Assembly (NCBI GenBank): GCA_002746235.1
Contig: NVWJ01000022.1
Coordinates: forward strand, 1,201 to 10,172
Length of the DNA: 8,972 nt
Direction: 5' to 3'
Source of the DNA: Planctomycetota bacterium
Lineage (GTDB): Bacteria > Planctomycetota > UBA1135
Shown here: positions 1-6,899 of the stretch, piece after piece
Numbering within the stretch: position 1 is the stretch's first letter
Layout: each line of letters opens with the position of its first letter
Notes under the pieces: generated by a model
Databases searched by the model: none
What the model saw: only the letters and a program-made list of their open reading frames with translations
What the model was told of the DNA's origin: nothing
Made by a program: the position numbers and the translations under genes

Positions 1-26
1 GGCGTGATTTCAGATGGAAGGGTCAT
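1..26 (-). CDS. Start of a further leftward gene, truncated by the window edge
   Basis: An ATG at 26 is preceded on the minus strand by AGGAAGAAGAA, a reasonable ribosome binding site, and lies 9 bases after the stop of the preceding gene. Only eight codons are visible (MTLPSEIT). The short spacing suggests it is co-transcribed with the virion-like gene before it. Starts such as MTLP... are common in phage tail or virion proteins that sit next to that family, but eight residues cannot establish a function. Confidence 0.45.
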
Positions 27-35
27 TTCTTCTTC

Positions 36-524
36 CTACTGAACTGCGGTTTTGAATGTCCAGACTACGCCGCCGGCAAAGGTGCCTGTAAAGGTCTGCC
101 CACCAGGGTCCATGGGGAATTGCGATCCATCGATGAAGCCAAGAAAGGGGCTGTCGGAATCATCGGTGACATGCTTGTAGAGCACGAACCCAATGACCTG
201 CCTTGCGCCATCCGCCATGTTTGGCCAAACCGGGTCGTCTGCATGCAGCTCGACTTTGTTTGAGCCTGGGACCTCCACCAGGGACTTCCCGCTCAGTGTT
301 TTCCGACCGGCAGTAGTCAGCTCGTCCAAAGCTGTAAGGCTAGCGACAAACTCAGCACTGATTTCGGCTGGTGCGGTGCAGTTGGCCATAACTGGAATAA
401 GGCGCAGGTCGTCATTTACAACGGCCAGCTGCCCCGAAAGAGCCATGGTTTTGGACTTGATGGATTCGACGCTCATGGTGATGGGGTGCCCTGGTGGGCA
501 TTGACTCCCCTTTATCACAAGCAA
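36..524 (-). CDS. Probable phage virion/structural-like protein (hypothetical)
   Basis: The open frame runs from a TTG at 524, but the more natural start is the ATG at 476 (MSVESIKSK...), giving about 146 residues; no start has an ideal ribosome binding site. There is no signal peptide or membrane segment. The second half has an alternating pattern (HADDPVWPNMADG, then IGFVLYKHVTDDSDSP, LGFIDGSQFP, GQTFTGTFAGGVVWTF). From memory this matches a family of small phage proteins with an ADDxxW...VIYK/LYK...LIGYID...TF layout that lie among head and tail genes. I recognise the pattern, not a specific named protein. It lies about 54 bases (open frame) or about 100 bases (ATG) downstream of the protease gene and just ahead of another leftward gene start. 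This suggests the accessory module abuts or interrupts a virion gene block. Confidence 0.6.
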   Translation of the reverse strand: MLVIKGSQCPPGHPITMSVESIKSKTMALSGQLAVVNDDLRLIPVMANCTAPAEISAEFVASLTALDELTTAGRKTLSGKSLVEVPGSNKVELHADDPVWPNMADGARQVIGFVLYKHVTDDSDSPFLGFIDGSQFPMDPGGQTFTGTFAGGVVWTFKTAVQ

Positions 525-578
525 TGCTTACATGCACGAGAAGACAAAATTCTCAACCCACAAGCAGGGCAATAGCGA

Positions 579-2870
579 CTAAACCTTCTGGCGTTCTCGT
601 GTGCGAACAAGAAGGTCTCCCACTTTCCACCCCAAAGCATTCATCATCCTCACTAGTTCGTCATAAACGGGAAGTCCACCAATGGAATCTTCACTGCGAA
701 TAGTGAGAATAAGCAGAACATCTTGCGCGATTTTGCTTGGGTTTTCTGACCGATCTACTCGGTCCAGGAAGAACCTCCAGTCTGCTCCTGCCGGCCCTCT
801 TTTGAAGTTTCGGTGATACAACTTTATTGGAGACCATTTGTGTCCAGCCCTAATTTGGCTCTCCTCCAATCCGCTATCGGAAGTCTTGGGGACCGAATCG
901 ACTTTACGAGAATGCCTCATTGTCCCGGATTCTGCATCAACGGAATACGTGCCGAGAGATGCCTTGACGTCGCTTCTGCAATATTCGAACCCAAACGAAC
1001 TATCGAGTGGGCAATCGTGCGCCAGCGTCATGAAGATTTCTCCACGCAACTTCCCTGTTCCTTGCAAGCATTTAGGAATTGGAAATGGGAATTTTTCGAA
1101 CAAGCCCTGCGCCAGCAAAGGAATCTTCAGGATAATTGTCGCTGAGGATTCGGAGCACTCAAGAATTTCAGAAACGTTTCCAGGAATGCCAAGCCCTCCA
1201 TAATAAACGGATTGCATGTCTTCCGGCACTCGTTTCTGAAAAGCAGAATGAACCAATAACGCTTTGACGAGAAGAGGTGACACCTCCTGGTTTCCGGACT
1301 CCAATTCATTCCAAACCCCGGCCGCAATCGCGGAAACCATCGGCGTCGAAAAACTTGTCCCGACATTTTCAACAAGCCGCCCGTCATCATTGATGGAAAT
1401 CACACCTGATTGAAGAAAGGTGCCGTTTTCGCAACAGTTCCCACCGTAATGGGACAATTCTGGCTTCCAAAGAAACGCTGGGGCAGGCCCACGGCGCGAA
1501 AAAGGGGATGGATGCTCCTCTCCAACAATCGTTGATGCCGTTGTTTTGTGGGCAATCGCTCCTACCGTTAAGCCTCTTACGGAATCTCCTGGCGGCGAAA
1601 TCTTGTCGTCGTCAATAGTTCCGTCGGGAGGCCAAGATCGCAACGGAGTATCTCTATAGTTGCCTGCCGAAATCACAAAAAGTACACCGTGAATTTGAGA
1701 ACGCTCGTCAAGTGCGGCAGCAAAACTAGAGAATTCCGTGGCGCTACAACTTGAGTTTAAGTTGAGTGATAAGTTCCACACTTTAACGTGAGGGAACTTC
1801 TTGATGCTCCGATCTATAGCATTCAATAGATCGTCTTCCTCTACCTGTCCATTTTTGTCAAAAACCGCAACGTCGACGATCTTGGCAGTTGCATCAGAAA
1901 ACCTGTCGTCGCCATGGTTCAGACTTTTTGCCCCTGCAATTAATCCAGCCACAAAGCTCCCGTGGCCGTGTTGTTGTTCAATTCGCGGAACCACGTCAAA
2001 CCGGTCTTCGACCCAAGCTTGAATATGAGCATTCGAAGGATCTGTTCCAGAATCAATCAGGCCAACAACACCATATGATTTCCCCACTGTTGGCGGAGGT
2101 AGTTTGTCAGCAGTCAAAATCCCTACTACGTTCGCAGACGCCTCAACAACCCCATAGGAAGGGAAGCAAGTCAGGCTTTGGACGCCTACAAAACCAGCAA
2201 CTTTATTGAGCTGCCGAGCTGTCGTTGCGGGCACAGAAAACACAACAGAATTTTTAGTGTAAGGAACTTCGGAAGCTCCATCCTCTAAACCTAGATCTTT
2301 GAGGATGCTTAAAAACCTCACGCGTACTGCCCTGTTTAGGGTAGGGTCGCTATGACGAAACAACTCGCATCGAACAGCGGGTGCTTTACGCTTCACAGAG
2401 TGGCGTGCGATTTCCAATACCGGTTCGTCACGTAAAGCATCAGATTTAGTCCACGGCCTGATAGATTCGATAGCTGAAATATTGGCCACCAATTCTTTTG
2501 TCGTCCCCTTGCGGATGTCAGAGTCAATCCCACTAATCCCTTTGGGGGTGACGCTAACCAGCAATTCCCCGGCATCATCAACTCCGATCACAGGACATGA
2601 CTGTTCTCGAAAGAGACGATTCGGTCTGTGCGATTTAGCTAAGGCATTTTCTCGGAGGGTGACGCGCGCGACCGCAGGAACATCTGGGTTCGCTTTAAAG
2701 GCGGCGCTAAAGTGCGACTTCACCGAATCGACTTGGGAGGCTAACTCAGAACGAAGTTCATCGGTCACGGGAACAAATATTTTGCTCTTCTGAGGCGCGG
2801 GGCGAGGCCCTCGATAATCACCAGTGCTAGGAGATACTACTTTGATTGGAAGCTTAGGTTTATTGGTCAT
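579..2870 (-). CDS. ietS: IetS-like subtilisin (S8) serine protease of an ietAS module
   Basis: 763-residue S8 peptidase. The catalytic triad is legible: Asp273 in GVVGLIDSGTD, His303 in HGHGSFVAGLIAG, Ser506 in VGTSFSTPMVSA, with the oxyanion Asn404 in VISAGN. About 260 residues precede the catalytic core. They contain no signal peptide, so the enzyme is probably cytoplasmic; the C-terminal 220 residues have no recognised domain. The ATG overlaps the end of the AAA+ gene by 11 bases, with only a weak ribosome binding site, so translation is probably coupled to it. An adjacent AAA+ ATPase and cytoplasmic S8 protease is the ietAS arrangement. That was described in Agrobacterium Ti plasmids as a toxin-antitoxin (protease toxin, ATPase antitoxin) giving plasmid stability and incompatibility, and later reported among anti-phage systems. 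The triad is intact, so it should be active. The ietS assignment rests on architecture, not on an alignment. Confidence 0.88.
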   Translation of the reverse strand: MTNKPKLPIKVVSPSTGDYRGPRPAPQKSKIFVPVTDELRSELASQVDSVKSHFSAAFKANPDVPAVARVTLRENALAKSHRPNRLFREQSCPVIGVDDAGELLVSVTPKGISGIDSDIRKGTTKELVANISAIESIRPWTKSDALRDEPVLEIARHSVKRKAPAVRCELFRHSDPTLNRAVRVRFLSILKDLGLEDGASEVPYTKNSVVFSVPATTARQLNKVAGFVGVQSLTCFPSYGVVEASANVVGILTADKLPPPTVGKSYGVVGLIDSGTDPSNAHIQAWVEDRFDVVPRIEQQHGHGSFVAGLIAGAKSLNHGDDRFSDATAKIVDVAVFDKNGQVEEDDLLNAIDRSIKKFPHVKVWNLSLNLNSSCSATEFSSFAAALDERSQIHGVLFVISAGNYRDTPLRSWPPDGTIDDDKISPPGDSVRGLTVGAIAHKTTASTIVGEEHPSPFSRRGPAPAFLWKPELSHYGGNCCENGTFLQSGVISINDDGRLVENVGTSFSTPMVSAIAAGVWNELESGNQEVSPLLVKALLVHSAFQKRVPEDMQSVYYGGLGIPGNVSEILECSESSATIILKIPLLAQGLFEKFPFPIPKCLQGTGKLRGEIFMTLAHDCPLDSSFGFEYCRSDVKASLGTYSVDAESGTMRHSRKVDSVPKTSDSGLEESQIRAGHKWSPIKLYHRNFKRGPAGADWRFFLDRVDRSENPSKIAQDVLLILTIRSEDSIGGLPVYDELVRMMNALGWKVGDLLVRTRERQKV

Positions 2871-4101
2871 GCTTTATCTTTTTTAAGACTCGAGAAACAT
2901 ATGTCTGGTTCTTTCCGACGAGACGCGCAAGCTCTGCTTGAGTAATACCACCATGACCGGCCTCGTGAAGTGCAGCAAGCCTACCAGCAGAGTCTAGTTT
3001 ATGCCACGCAAGACCATTAGGACGGCTTAGTCCTATTGAAGAAAGAAAGCCGCCTAAATCAATTTGGGGAGAAGAACTTAAAAGGGCTCCCCGGATGGCT
3101 TCCCGGGACATCTCCAAAAGCTCCCCACCAGAAATGCCCTCCGTCAACAGTGCGAGTACAGGTAAGTCCCGCTTCTCGACAAAGTTCCCAAAAAACTGCG
3201 ACAACAAGATTTCTCGATCTTCTGGGCCGGGATAATCTAGCTTGAACTTGTGCGCAAAACGCCGCCAAATAGCAGGGTCAAGAAGATGCTCGTGATTTGT
3301 TGCGGCAATTAATACATGTTCAGGCCCCATCGCATCAATATTTTGAAGCAAGCTAATTACAACACGCTTTAGCTCGCCGAGCTCCCGATCATCGTCCCTC
3401 ATTTTCCCAAGAGCATCAAACTCATCTAGGAAAAGGACGCATGGCCTGGCAATCGCATGCTCAAAAAGAAGACGAAGGTTTTTTGCAGTGCTCCCGAGAT
3501 AAGAAGAAATCAAAGAATCTGCTCTTGCCGTCACTAGCGGCAATTCAAGTTGCTGTGCAATTTGACGCGCGGCCATGGTTTTGCCGCAACCTGGCGGTCC
3601 ATAAAGCAAAAGTGAAGCAGATATGCCGACTCCATTAGCGATAAAGCAATCCGCTGCGCTTATGTAGCTAACGAATTTATCCAGCCCTTCCTTGACGTAC
3701 TGGGGCAAAACTGGGGTGGTTTCTAACTCAACAACATATTCCTCGTCTGCCAAGGGCATTCGTGACTCGCTGTCAACAGGGAGCGCACCCCCACCACCCT
3801 GAGAAAGACTCACAGGGCGCGCAGAATTGCGGCCCAACGCCCTCTCAAGCCGTCTTGCGGCCACGACCTCTCCTGCTTCTGTTAAGCGTCCGGCAAGATG
3901 TTCAGCGTAGGACCTGACCCTGTCTGGATTAGGCGCAAGGGCACCCTCAACGATTTTGGCAATATCAGAGAGGAAGTCACGCACTGGAGCCTTGTATTCG
4001 TCCTTTTTTCTTGTTGCCACTGAATAAGAGTAGCCATTTTCTGAATATTTCCTATGGAATCCTGAATATTTTTTGAGACAATTGAATCGCGTGCTCCTCA
4101 A
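2860..4101 (-). CDS. ietA: IetA-like AAA+ ATPase with C-terminal helix-turn-helix
   Basis: Up to 413 residues, no membrane segment. The AAA+ core is complete: Walker A GPPGCGKT (168-175), Walker B VLFLDEFDA (Asp226, Glu227), sensor-1 Asn269 in IAATNHEHLLDP, arginine-finger candidates Arg280/Arg281. After the lid, residues about 375-410 (GITQAELARLVGKNQ then TYVSRVLKKIK) form a convincing HTH, suggesting DNA binding and perhaps autoregulation. In the ietAS family the ATPase neutralises or controls the partner protease. The start is uncertain. TTG at 4101 has AAGG five bases upstream and gives the full frame; GTG at 4020 (reading ATRKKDEYKAP...) has no clear ribosome binding site, but would place three 21-base direct repeats upstream or at the start rather than inside the gene. 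It is followed directly by the protease gene with an 11-base overlap. Confidence 0.87.
   Translation of the reverse strand: MRSTRFNCLKKYSGFHRKYSENGYSYSVATRKKDEYKAPVRDFLSDIAKIVEGALAPNPDRVRSYAEHLAGRLTEAGEVVAARRLERALGRNSARPVSLSQGGGGALPVDSESRMPLADEEYVVELETTPVLPQYVKEGLDKFVSYISAADCFIANGVGISASLLLYGPPGCGKTMAARQIAQQLELPLVTARADSLISSYLGSTAKNLRLLFEHAIARPCVLFLDEFDALGKMRDDDRELGELKRVVISLLQNIDAMGPEHVLIAATNHEHLLDPAIWRRFAHKFKLDYPGPEDREILLSQFFGNFVEKRDLPVLALLTEGISGGELLEMSREAIRGALLSSSPQIDLGGFLSSIGLSRPNGLAWHKLDSAGRLAALHEAGHGGITQAELARLVGKNQTYVSRVLKKIKHDQ
4020..4071 (-). repeat. Three direct repeats with exact 21-base period at the ATPase gene start
   Basis: On the plus strand CTGAATA begins at 4020, 4041 and 4062; the last two copies extend to CTGAATATTT. 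The spacing is exactly 21 bases, two helical turns, so bound proteins would sit on one DNA face. If translation starts at TTG 4101 the repeats are in-frame heptapeptides with Tyr-Ser (KYSGFHR, KYSENGY, SYSVATR). If it starts at GTG 4020 they are an operator-like array over the start. I cannot decide between these from the sequence alone. Confidence 0.55.
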
Positions 4102-4140
4102 CTCGGCCTTAACTTTTCGGCAAATGATCTCTCAGAGAAA

Positions 4141-4722
4141 TCAAGATTCGCGAAGGCCCACGTCTTTGGACTTGAAAAGAGAATGCAATTCCATTGCTTG
4201 CCTAACAGCATCAGCTAGGGCGTGATGTGGCTTTGGTCCGAGTTCGCCCTTCAAAAACCGACGACCTTCCTGAGGAGACTTTTCGCAACGGACTGATAGG
4301 AAATCCAGTGCCGTTCGGTGGTCACGCTCTCGCCAAAACTCAATTGGCTTTACTCCGAGGTTCTCCATTGCAGTCGACAGAGTCTTTGCATCGAACGACG
4401 GGCCGTTTGAGTAGACCAATGCATCCTTTGGCACCCAATGCTTGAACGCCATTAACGCGGCTCGCACCTCAGCTCGGTCCTCCTTTCCCGTCAACTCCAC
4501 CAACGCCCCTGGTGACCCTTCAAGCCACCAGAGGACTGTTCTAGCGTCCACGTCCATGCCGGCATCAAGACAACTCCGGAGATCGATGCGCTGATAAAAC
4601 GTGTTCGATTCATCAGGACCGTCCTGCAGAGTGAACAGGCATGCGCCAATCGAAACGATTGCAGCATTCGAACCTGTGCCAAGAGTCTCGATGTCGAGCA
4701 TGACGTGAACTTGGTTATGCAT
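4141..4722 (-). CDS. DEDDh-type 3'-5' exoribonuclease (DnaQ-like fold)
   Basis: 193 residues, a full-length DEDDh nuclease resembling the small phage and mycobacterial 3'-5' exoribonuclease family (Rv2179c/DexA-like, named from pattern memory). Visible motifs are ExoI Asp10 and Glu12 in VMLDIETLGT, ExoII Asp111 in SNGPSFDAKTL, and ExoIII His166 and Asp171 in HHALADA. TVLWWLE and RDHRTALDF are also typical of this subfamily. All metal-binding residues appear present, so it should be active on RNA or single-stranded nucleic acid. The ATG has a strong AAGGAG seven bases upstream, inside the end of the preceding gene, and the two overlap by 8 bases, so they are translationally coupled. The stop is followed by a small palindrome (TCTCTCAGAGA at 4128-4138) and then the ATPase gene. 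Phages use such nucleases in host RNA or DNA turnover; a defence role alongside ietAS is only a possibility. Confidence 0.88.
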   Translation of the reverse strand: MHNQVHVMLDIETLGTGSNAAIVSIGACLFTLQDGPDESNTFYQRIDLRSCLDAGMDVDARTVLWWLEGSPGALVELTGKEDRAEVRAALMAFKHWVPKDALVYSNGPSFDAKTLSTAMENLGVKPIEFWRERDHRTALDFLSVRCEKSPQEGRRFLKGELGPKPHHALADAVRQAMELHSLFKSKDVGLRES

Positions 4723-5143
4723 GCATCAGCTCCTTAATTTCTTGAACAGGAACAGGCGTCTCAAGAATGCGTGTCAATGCAACAACAAGAGCAAGCTTCG
4801 GATCTAAGTCAGCCAAAGCAATCGCAGTTCCGAGGGTTCCCATCCTCCCGTGAATCTCGAAGCCTGTTGCACTGTGGTCAGACTGGAGCATCCATCCAAT
4901 CTCAGCTAATACCTCCTTCGCTTGCGATGGGTTAATGCACGGCTTCCAAAACTCCTTCAGATAGGTTCGCTTGCCATCGCTATCGATAAGCCAGCTCTCA
5001 GGTTGCCCCATAAGGCCTCTTCCAACCCTTTGCTCTCCCCAGAAGAGAACAGCCTCGGCGCAGTATTGGTTAATCACATCATCATGGAGATCCTCCCAGG
5101 CTTTGCAGGTGGATTCGTGTGATGGTTTCATTTCGGTTGTCAT
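4715..5143 (-). CDS. Small phage-type hypothetical protein, possibly ABA-sandwich family
   Basis: 142 residues from ATG 5143 (MTTEMKPSHES...). The order is an N-terminal helical part (AWEDLHDDVINQYCAEAVL), a central YLKEFWKPCINPSQAKEVLAEI segment, a GFEIHGRMGTLGTAIALAD stretch and a C-terminal helix (KLALVVALTRILE). This resembles small phage proteins of the ABA-sandwich family, in which an N-terminal pair of helices precedes a 'PS...A..V...' strand-helix unit and an 'A.ALA..R' C-terminus. The resemblance is by eye only and the biochemical role of that family is unknown. The open frame continues to a GTG at 5317, but the extra 58 residues are Cys-rich and unconvincing, and no candidate start has a good ribosome binding site. 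It overlaps the exonuclease by 8 bases and lies downstream of the replication gene. Positions 5144-5366 otherwise hold nothing I recognise. Confidence 0.7.
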   Translation of the reverse strand: MTTEMKPSHESTCKAWEDLHDDVINQYCAEAVLFWGEQRVGRGLMGQPESWLIDSDGKRTYLKEFWKPCINPSQAKEVLAEIGWMLQSDHSATGFEIHGRMGTLGTAIALADLDPKLALVVALTRILETPVPVQEIKELMHA

Positions 5144-5366
5144 GTTCAAAATTGGTCTTGTGTTAAGGCCGGAGGGATTTCGAAGAAAGCCAAGCATGGA
5201 AGCTGAGCAGGTCGACGCTTGGAGGAATCCCCCACCGCTTTCGAGGCAGAGGTCAAGGAGGATTTGGCGCGCTGAACACATGTCAGCCCAGAAGACGGTT
5301 TCGCACCCCCACGGCACGTGAAATTAGTTCCAGGCGCAGCATTCAAAGACGAGTGGTGCGTTCTGG

Positions 5367-6899
5367 TCATTCCATTGCAGCCTGAGTGGCTGATTGTTCT
5401 GTCAAAGACATGGATGCCCGCTTGTAATCGCCTGCGAGAACGTGGCTCCAGAAGAACTCGGGCAGGCCAGGCAAAGCCAGCGGAGCTTTGCCGATGGCCT
5501 CGGCCTCCAATGCCTGCTGAACCCATCTCGCAGTGATGCCGCGCTCTTGAAGCTCCTTTGTTTCCGAGCGAAACAACGCAAGCAACAGGTTCGCGACGTC
5601 CGCAATCATGCAGCGCACAGTCAAGCGTCCTGCTAGCGCCCGTGTTGCATGCAATCGATTGCGCTGCTGCTCGAACTTGTCTTGGCCTGGAGCGCTCAGC
5701 ATCCAGCCGGGAATGTCTCCAAGGCAACTGGTTGCTTCATCGGCTGCGCGGTCAAGCGATGCAGATCCACCGGTGTTTCCCGCCGAAGATGCCGACGGCG
5801 GTGCACCTTGAGACTCCGATTGCTTCCACGCAGTCGCGCGGTTTTGCGGTGCATAGCTGGATTCCAAGCCAAGCGCTGCAAAGGTCGCGACCTCATCGCA
5901 TCGCAACACCGCCACGTGCAGGGTTCGTTCCTTCGCTGACTTCGATTCAGGATTCCAGCCTTGGCGGCCATAGCCGCGGAGGTGCGCATAAACGAACGCG
6001 CCTTCGCTTCCGGTGCGAACGCCCTTCGACTTCGGATGCGTTGCGATGGCGATCCACAGCAAAGCGCTGCGCACTGGCCATCGCCGTTGGTATTCACGAA
6101 GCAATATCTCCGTCGATGCCAAGCGTTTTTCTTTCGCTGCAGTCGGCATCCACCACGGCTGGCGCAGCAGGCAATCAAGCGCGTCTTGAAAAACCTCGCC
6201 CTCGGGCGAATTCACACCGGCGCCGGCAGGAGCCGTTTCGCCTCGGCCATCGGGCGGACCATGTGACCGATTGGAATTATGTAATTGTGTTAATTCTACA
6301 AATTCTCTTCTTGTTCTATTAGGAGGGTCATTTTGCCCGGGTAATGAGGGTCGTTTTGCCCTGTTACGATTTCTATCAGGGTCATTTTGCCCTGATACAT
6401 CTGGCCTATCAGGGTCAATCTGCCCTGTTACGGGTTCCCCTATCAGGGTTGTTTTGCCCGGGTCAGGTTTTCTATCAGGGTCGATTTGCCCTGATAGGTT
6501 GGAGCTATCAGGGTTGTTTTGCCCGGGTACGGGAGTTGTATCAGGGTCATTCTGCCCTGATAGAGGTTTCTCTATCAGGGTCGTTTTGCCCTGATAGGTT
6601 TCTGTGTTCGAAGCTTCGAGAACACGGTCAAGCGCCAATTCCCAAACAACAACACGGTGCTTTCGACCTACTTCTCGGACCAATCCAAGCTCGCGAAGCT
6701 TTGCGATTGCGCGCCGGACGGCTCTGTACTCAACACCTAGGTTTCTTGCGAGGCCCTCTTGGCTTGGTCGGCATTCACCACCCCTGACGCTGTCGTGAAT
6801 GCGGAGCCCTTGCCACACAGTCATTGTGACGCCAGTCACTCCGAGGGCACGTAATCCACGAATCTCCGCAAATGTTAATTTTGCAAAAAGGTTAATCAT
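5367..6899 (-). CDS. Lambda-O-like replication initiator carrying its own iteron origin
   Basis: 510 residues from ATG 6899, preceded by GGAGGAATTAATTCT, one of the strongest ribosome binding sites in the window. Residues about 5-90 are a winged helix-turn-helix (RPSQEGLARNLGVEYRAVRR then LRELGLVREVGRKHRVVVWE), as in replication and plasmid initiators. Residues about 102-194 are a low-complexity linker of recurring GQNDPD, GKTTLI and RAKRPS units, encoded by the nine iterons. Residues about 235-340 (ALDCLLRQPWW, LLWIAIATHPKSKG) and 395-490 are two further conserved-looking alpha-helical blocks, separated by an Ala/Gly/Ser/Pro linker. I recognise no helicase or helicase-loader motif, so it presumably recruits host DnaB directly or through a partner outside this window. 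Assignment as an initiator rests on the winged helix plus the internal origin-like DNA, as in phage lambda gene O. A large transcription factor is the alternative. Confidence 0.75.
   Translation of the reverse strand: MINLFAKLTFAEIRGLRALGVTGVTMTVWQGLRIHDSVRGGECRPSQEGLARNLGVEYRAVRRAIAKLRELGLVREVGRKHRVVVWELALDRVLEASNTETYQGKTTLIEKPLSGQNDPDTTPVPGQNNPDSSNLSGQIDPDRKPDPGKTTLIGEPVTGQIDPDRPDVSGQNDPDRNRNRAKRPSLPGQNDPPNRTRREFVELTQLHNSNRSHGPPDGRGETAPAGAGVNSPEGEVFQDALDCLLRQPWWMPTAAKEKRLASTEILLREYQRRWPVRSALLWIAIATHPKSKGVRTGSEGAFVYAHLRGYGRQGWNPESKSAKERTLHVAVLRCDEVATFAALGLESSYAPQNRATAWKQSESQGAPPSASSAGNTGGSASLDRAADEATSCLGDIPGWMLSAPGQDKFEQQRNRLHATRALAGRLTVRCMIADVANLLLALFRSETKELQERGITARWVQQALEAEAIGKAPLALPGLPEFFWSHVLAGDYKRASMSLTEQSATQAAME
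6271..6320. other. A+T-rich tract beside the iterons, candidate DNA unwinding element
   Basis: In this 50-base stretch I count 12 G or C bases, against clearly higher G+C on both sides. It lies immediately downstream, in the gene's sense, of the last iteron. In lambda an A-rich strand-opening region also follows the O-binding iterons within the gene. It encodes a plain linker (REFVELTQLHNSN), so the base composition is not obviously forced by a conserved domain. Confidence 0.5.
6320..6596. repeat. Nine-copy palindromic iteron array, probable replication origin
   Basis: The consensus is TATCAGGG, eight bases (T-C/T-A/G-A/T-T-T/C-T-G), CCCTGATA. Copies are at 6374-6397, 6407-6430, 6441-6464, 6473-6496, 6506-6529, 6539-6562 and 6573-6596, plus two degenerate copies with cores at 6324-6338 and 6347-6361. 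Copies at 6374, 6473, 6539 and 6573 have perfect 8-base arms. The seven good copies start 33, 34, 32, 33, 33 and 34 bases apart, about three helical turns each, so they lie on one DNA face. The spacing drifts by a base, so the repeat is read in different frames of the gene. On the minus strand the centre reads CAAAACGA; from memory, lambda O iterons also have AAAACGA between inverted CCC/GGG arms. Confidence 0.85.

Noticed and set aside
4128..4138. Palindrome TCTCTCAGAGA as a terminator after the exonuclease gene
   Set aside because: Short, low G+C stem without a following T-run; at most a protein-binding site.
5144..5317. N-terminal extension of the ABA-sandwich-like protein to GTG 5317
   Set aside because: The extra 58 residues are Cys-rich and unlike the rest, with no good ribosome binding site; ATG 5143 preferred, though not proven.
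5146..5727. 193-residue minus-strand open frame overlapping the initiator's 3' end
   Set aside because: Composition (Arg/Ser/Cys-rich) is typical of an out-of-frame shadow, and it conflicts with the initiator frame.
6271..6594. Plus-strand open frames through the iteron region (repeated GHFALI/GSFCPD peptides)
   Set aside because: They are antisense images of the palindromic repeats; the minus-strand frame has a strong ribosome binding site and a winged-helix domain.
6320..6600. CRISPR array (regular palindromic repeats, about 33-base period)
   Set aside because: The interval between 24-base repeats is only 8-10 bases, too short for spacers, and the whole array is an open reading frame inside an initiator gene.
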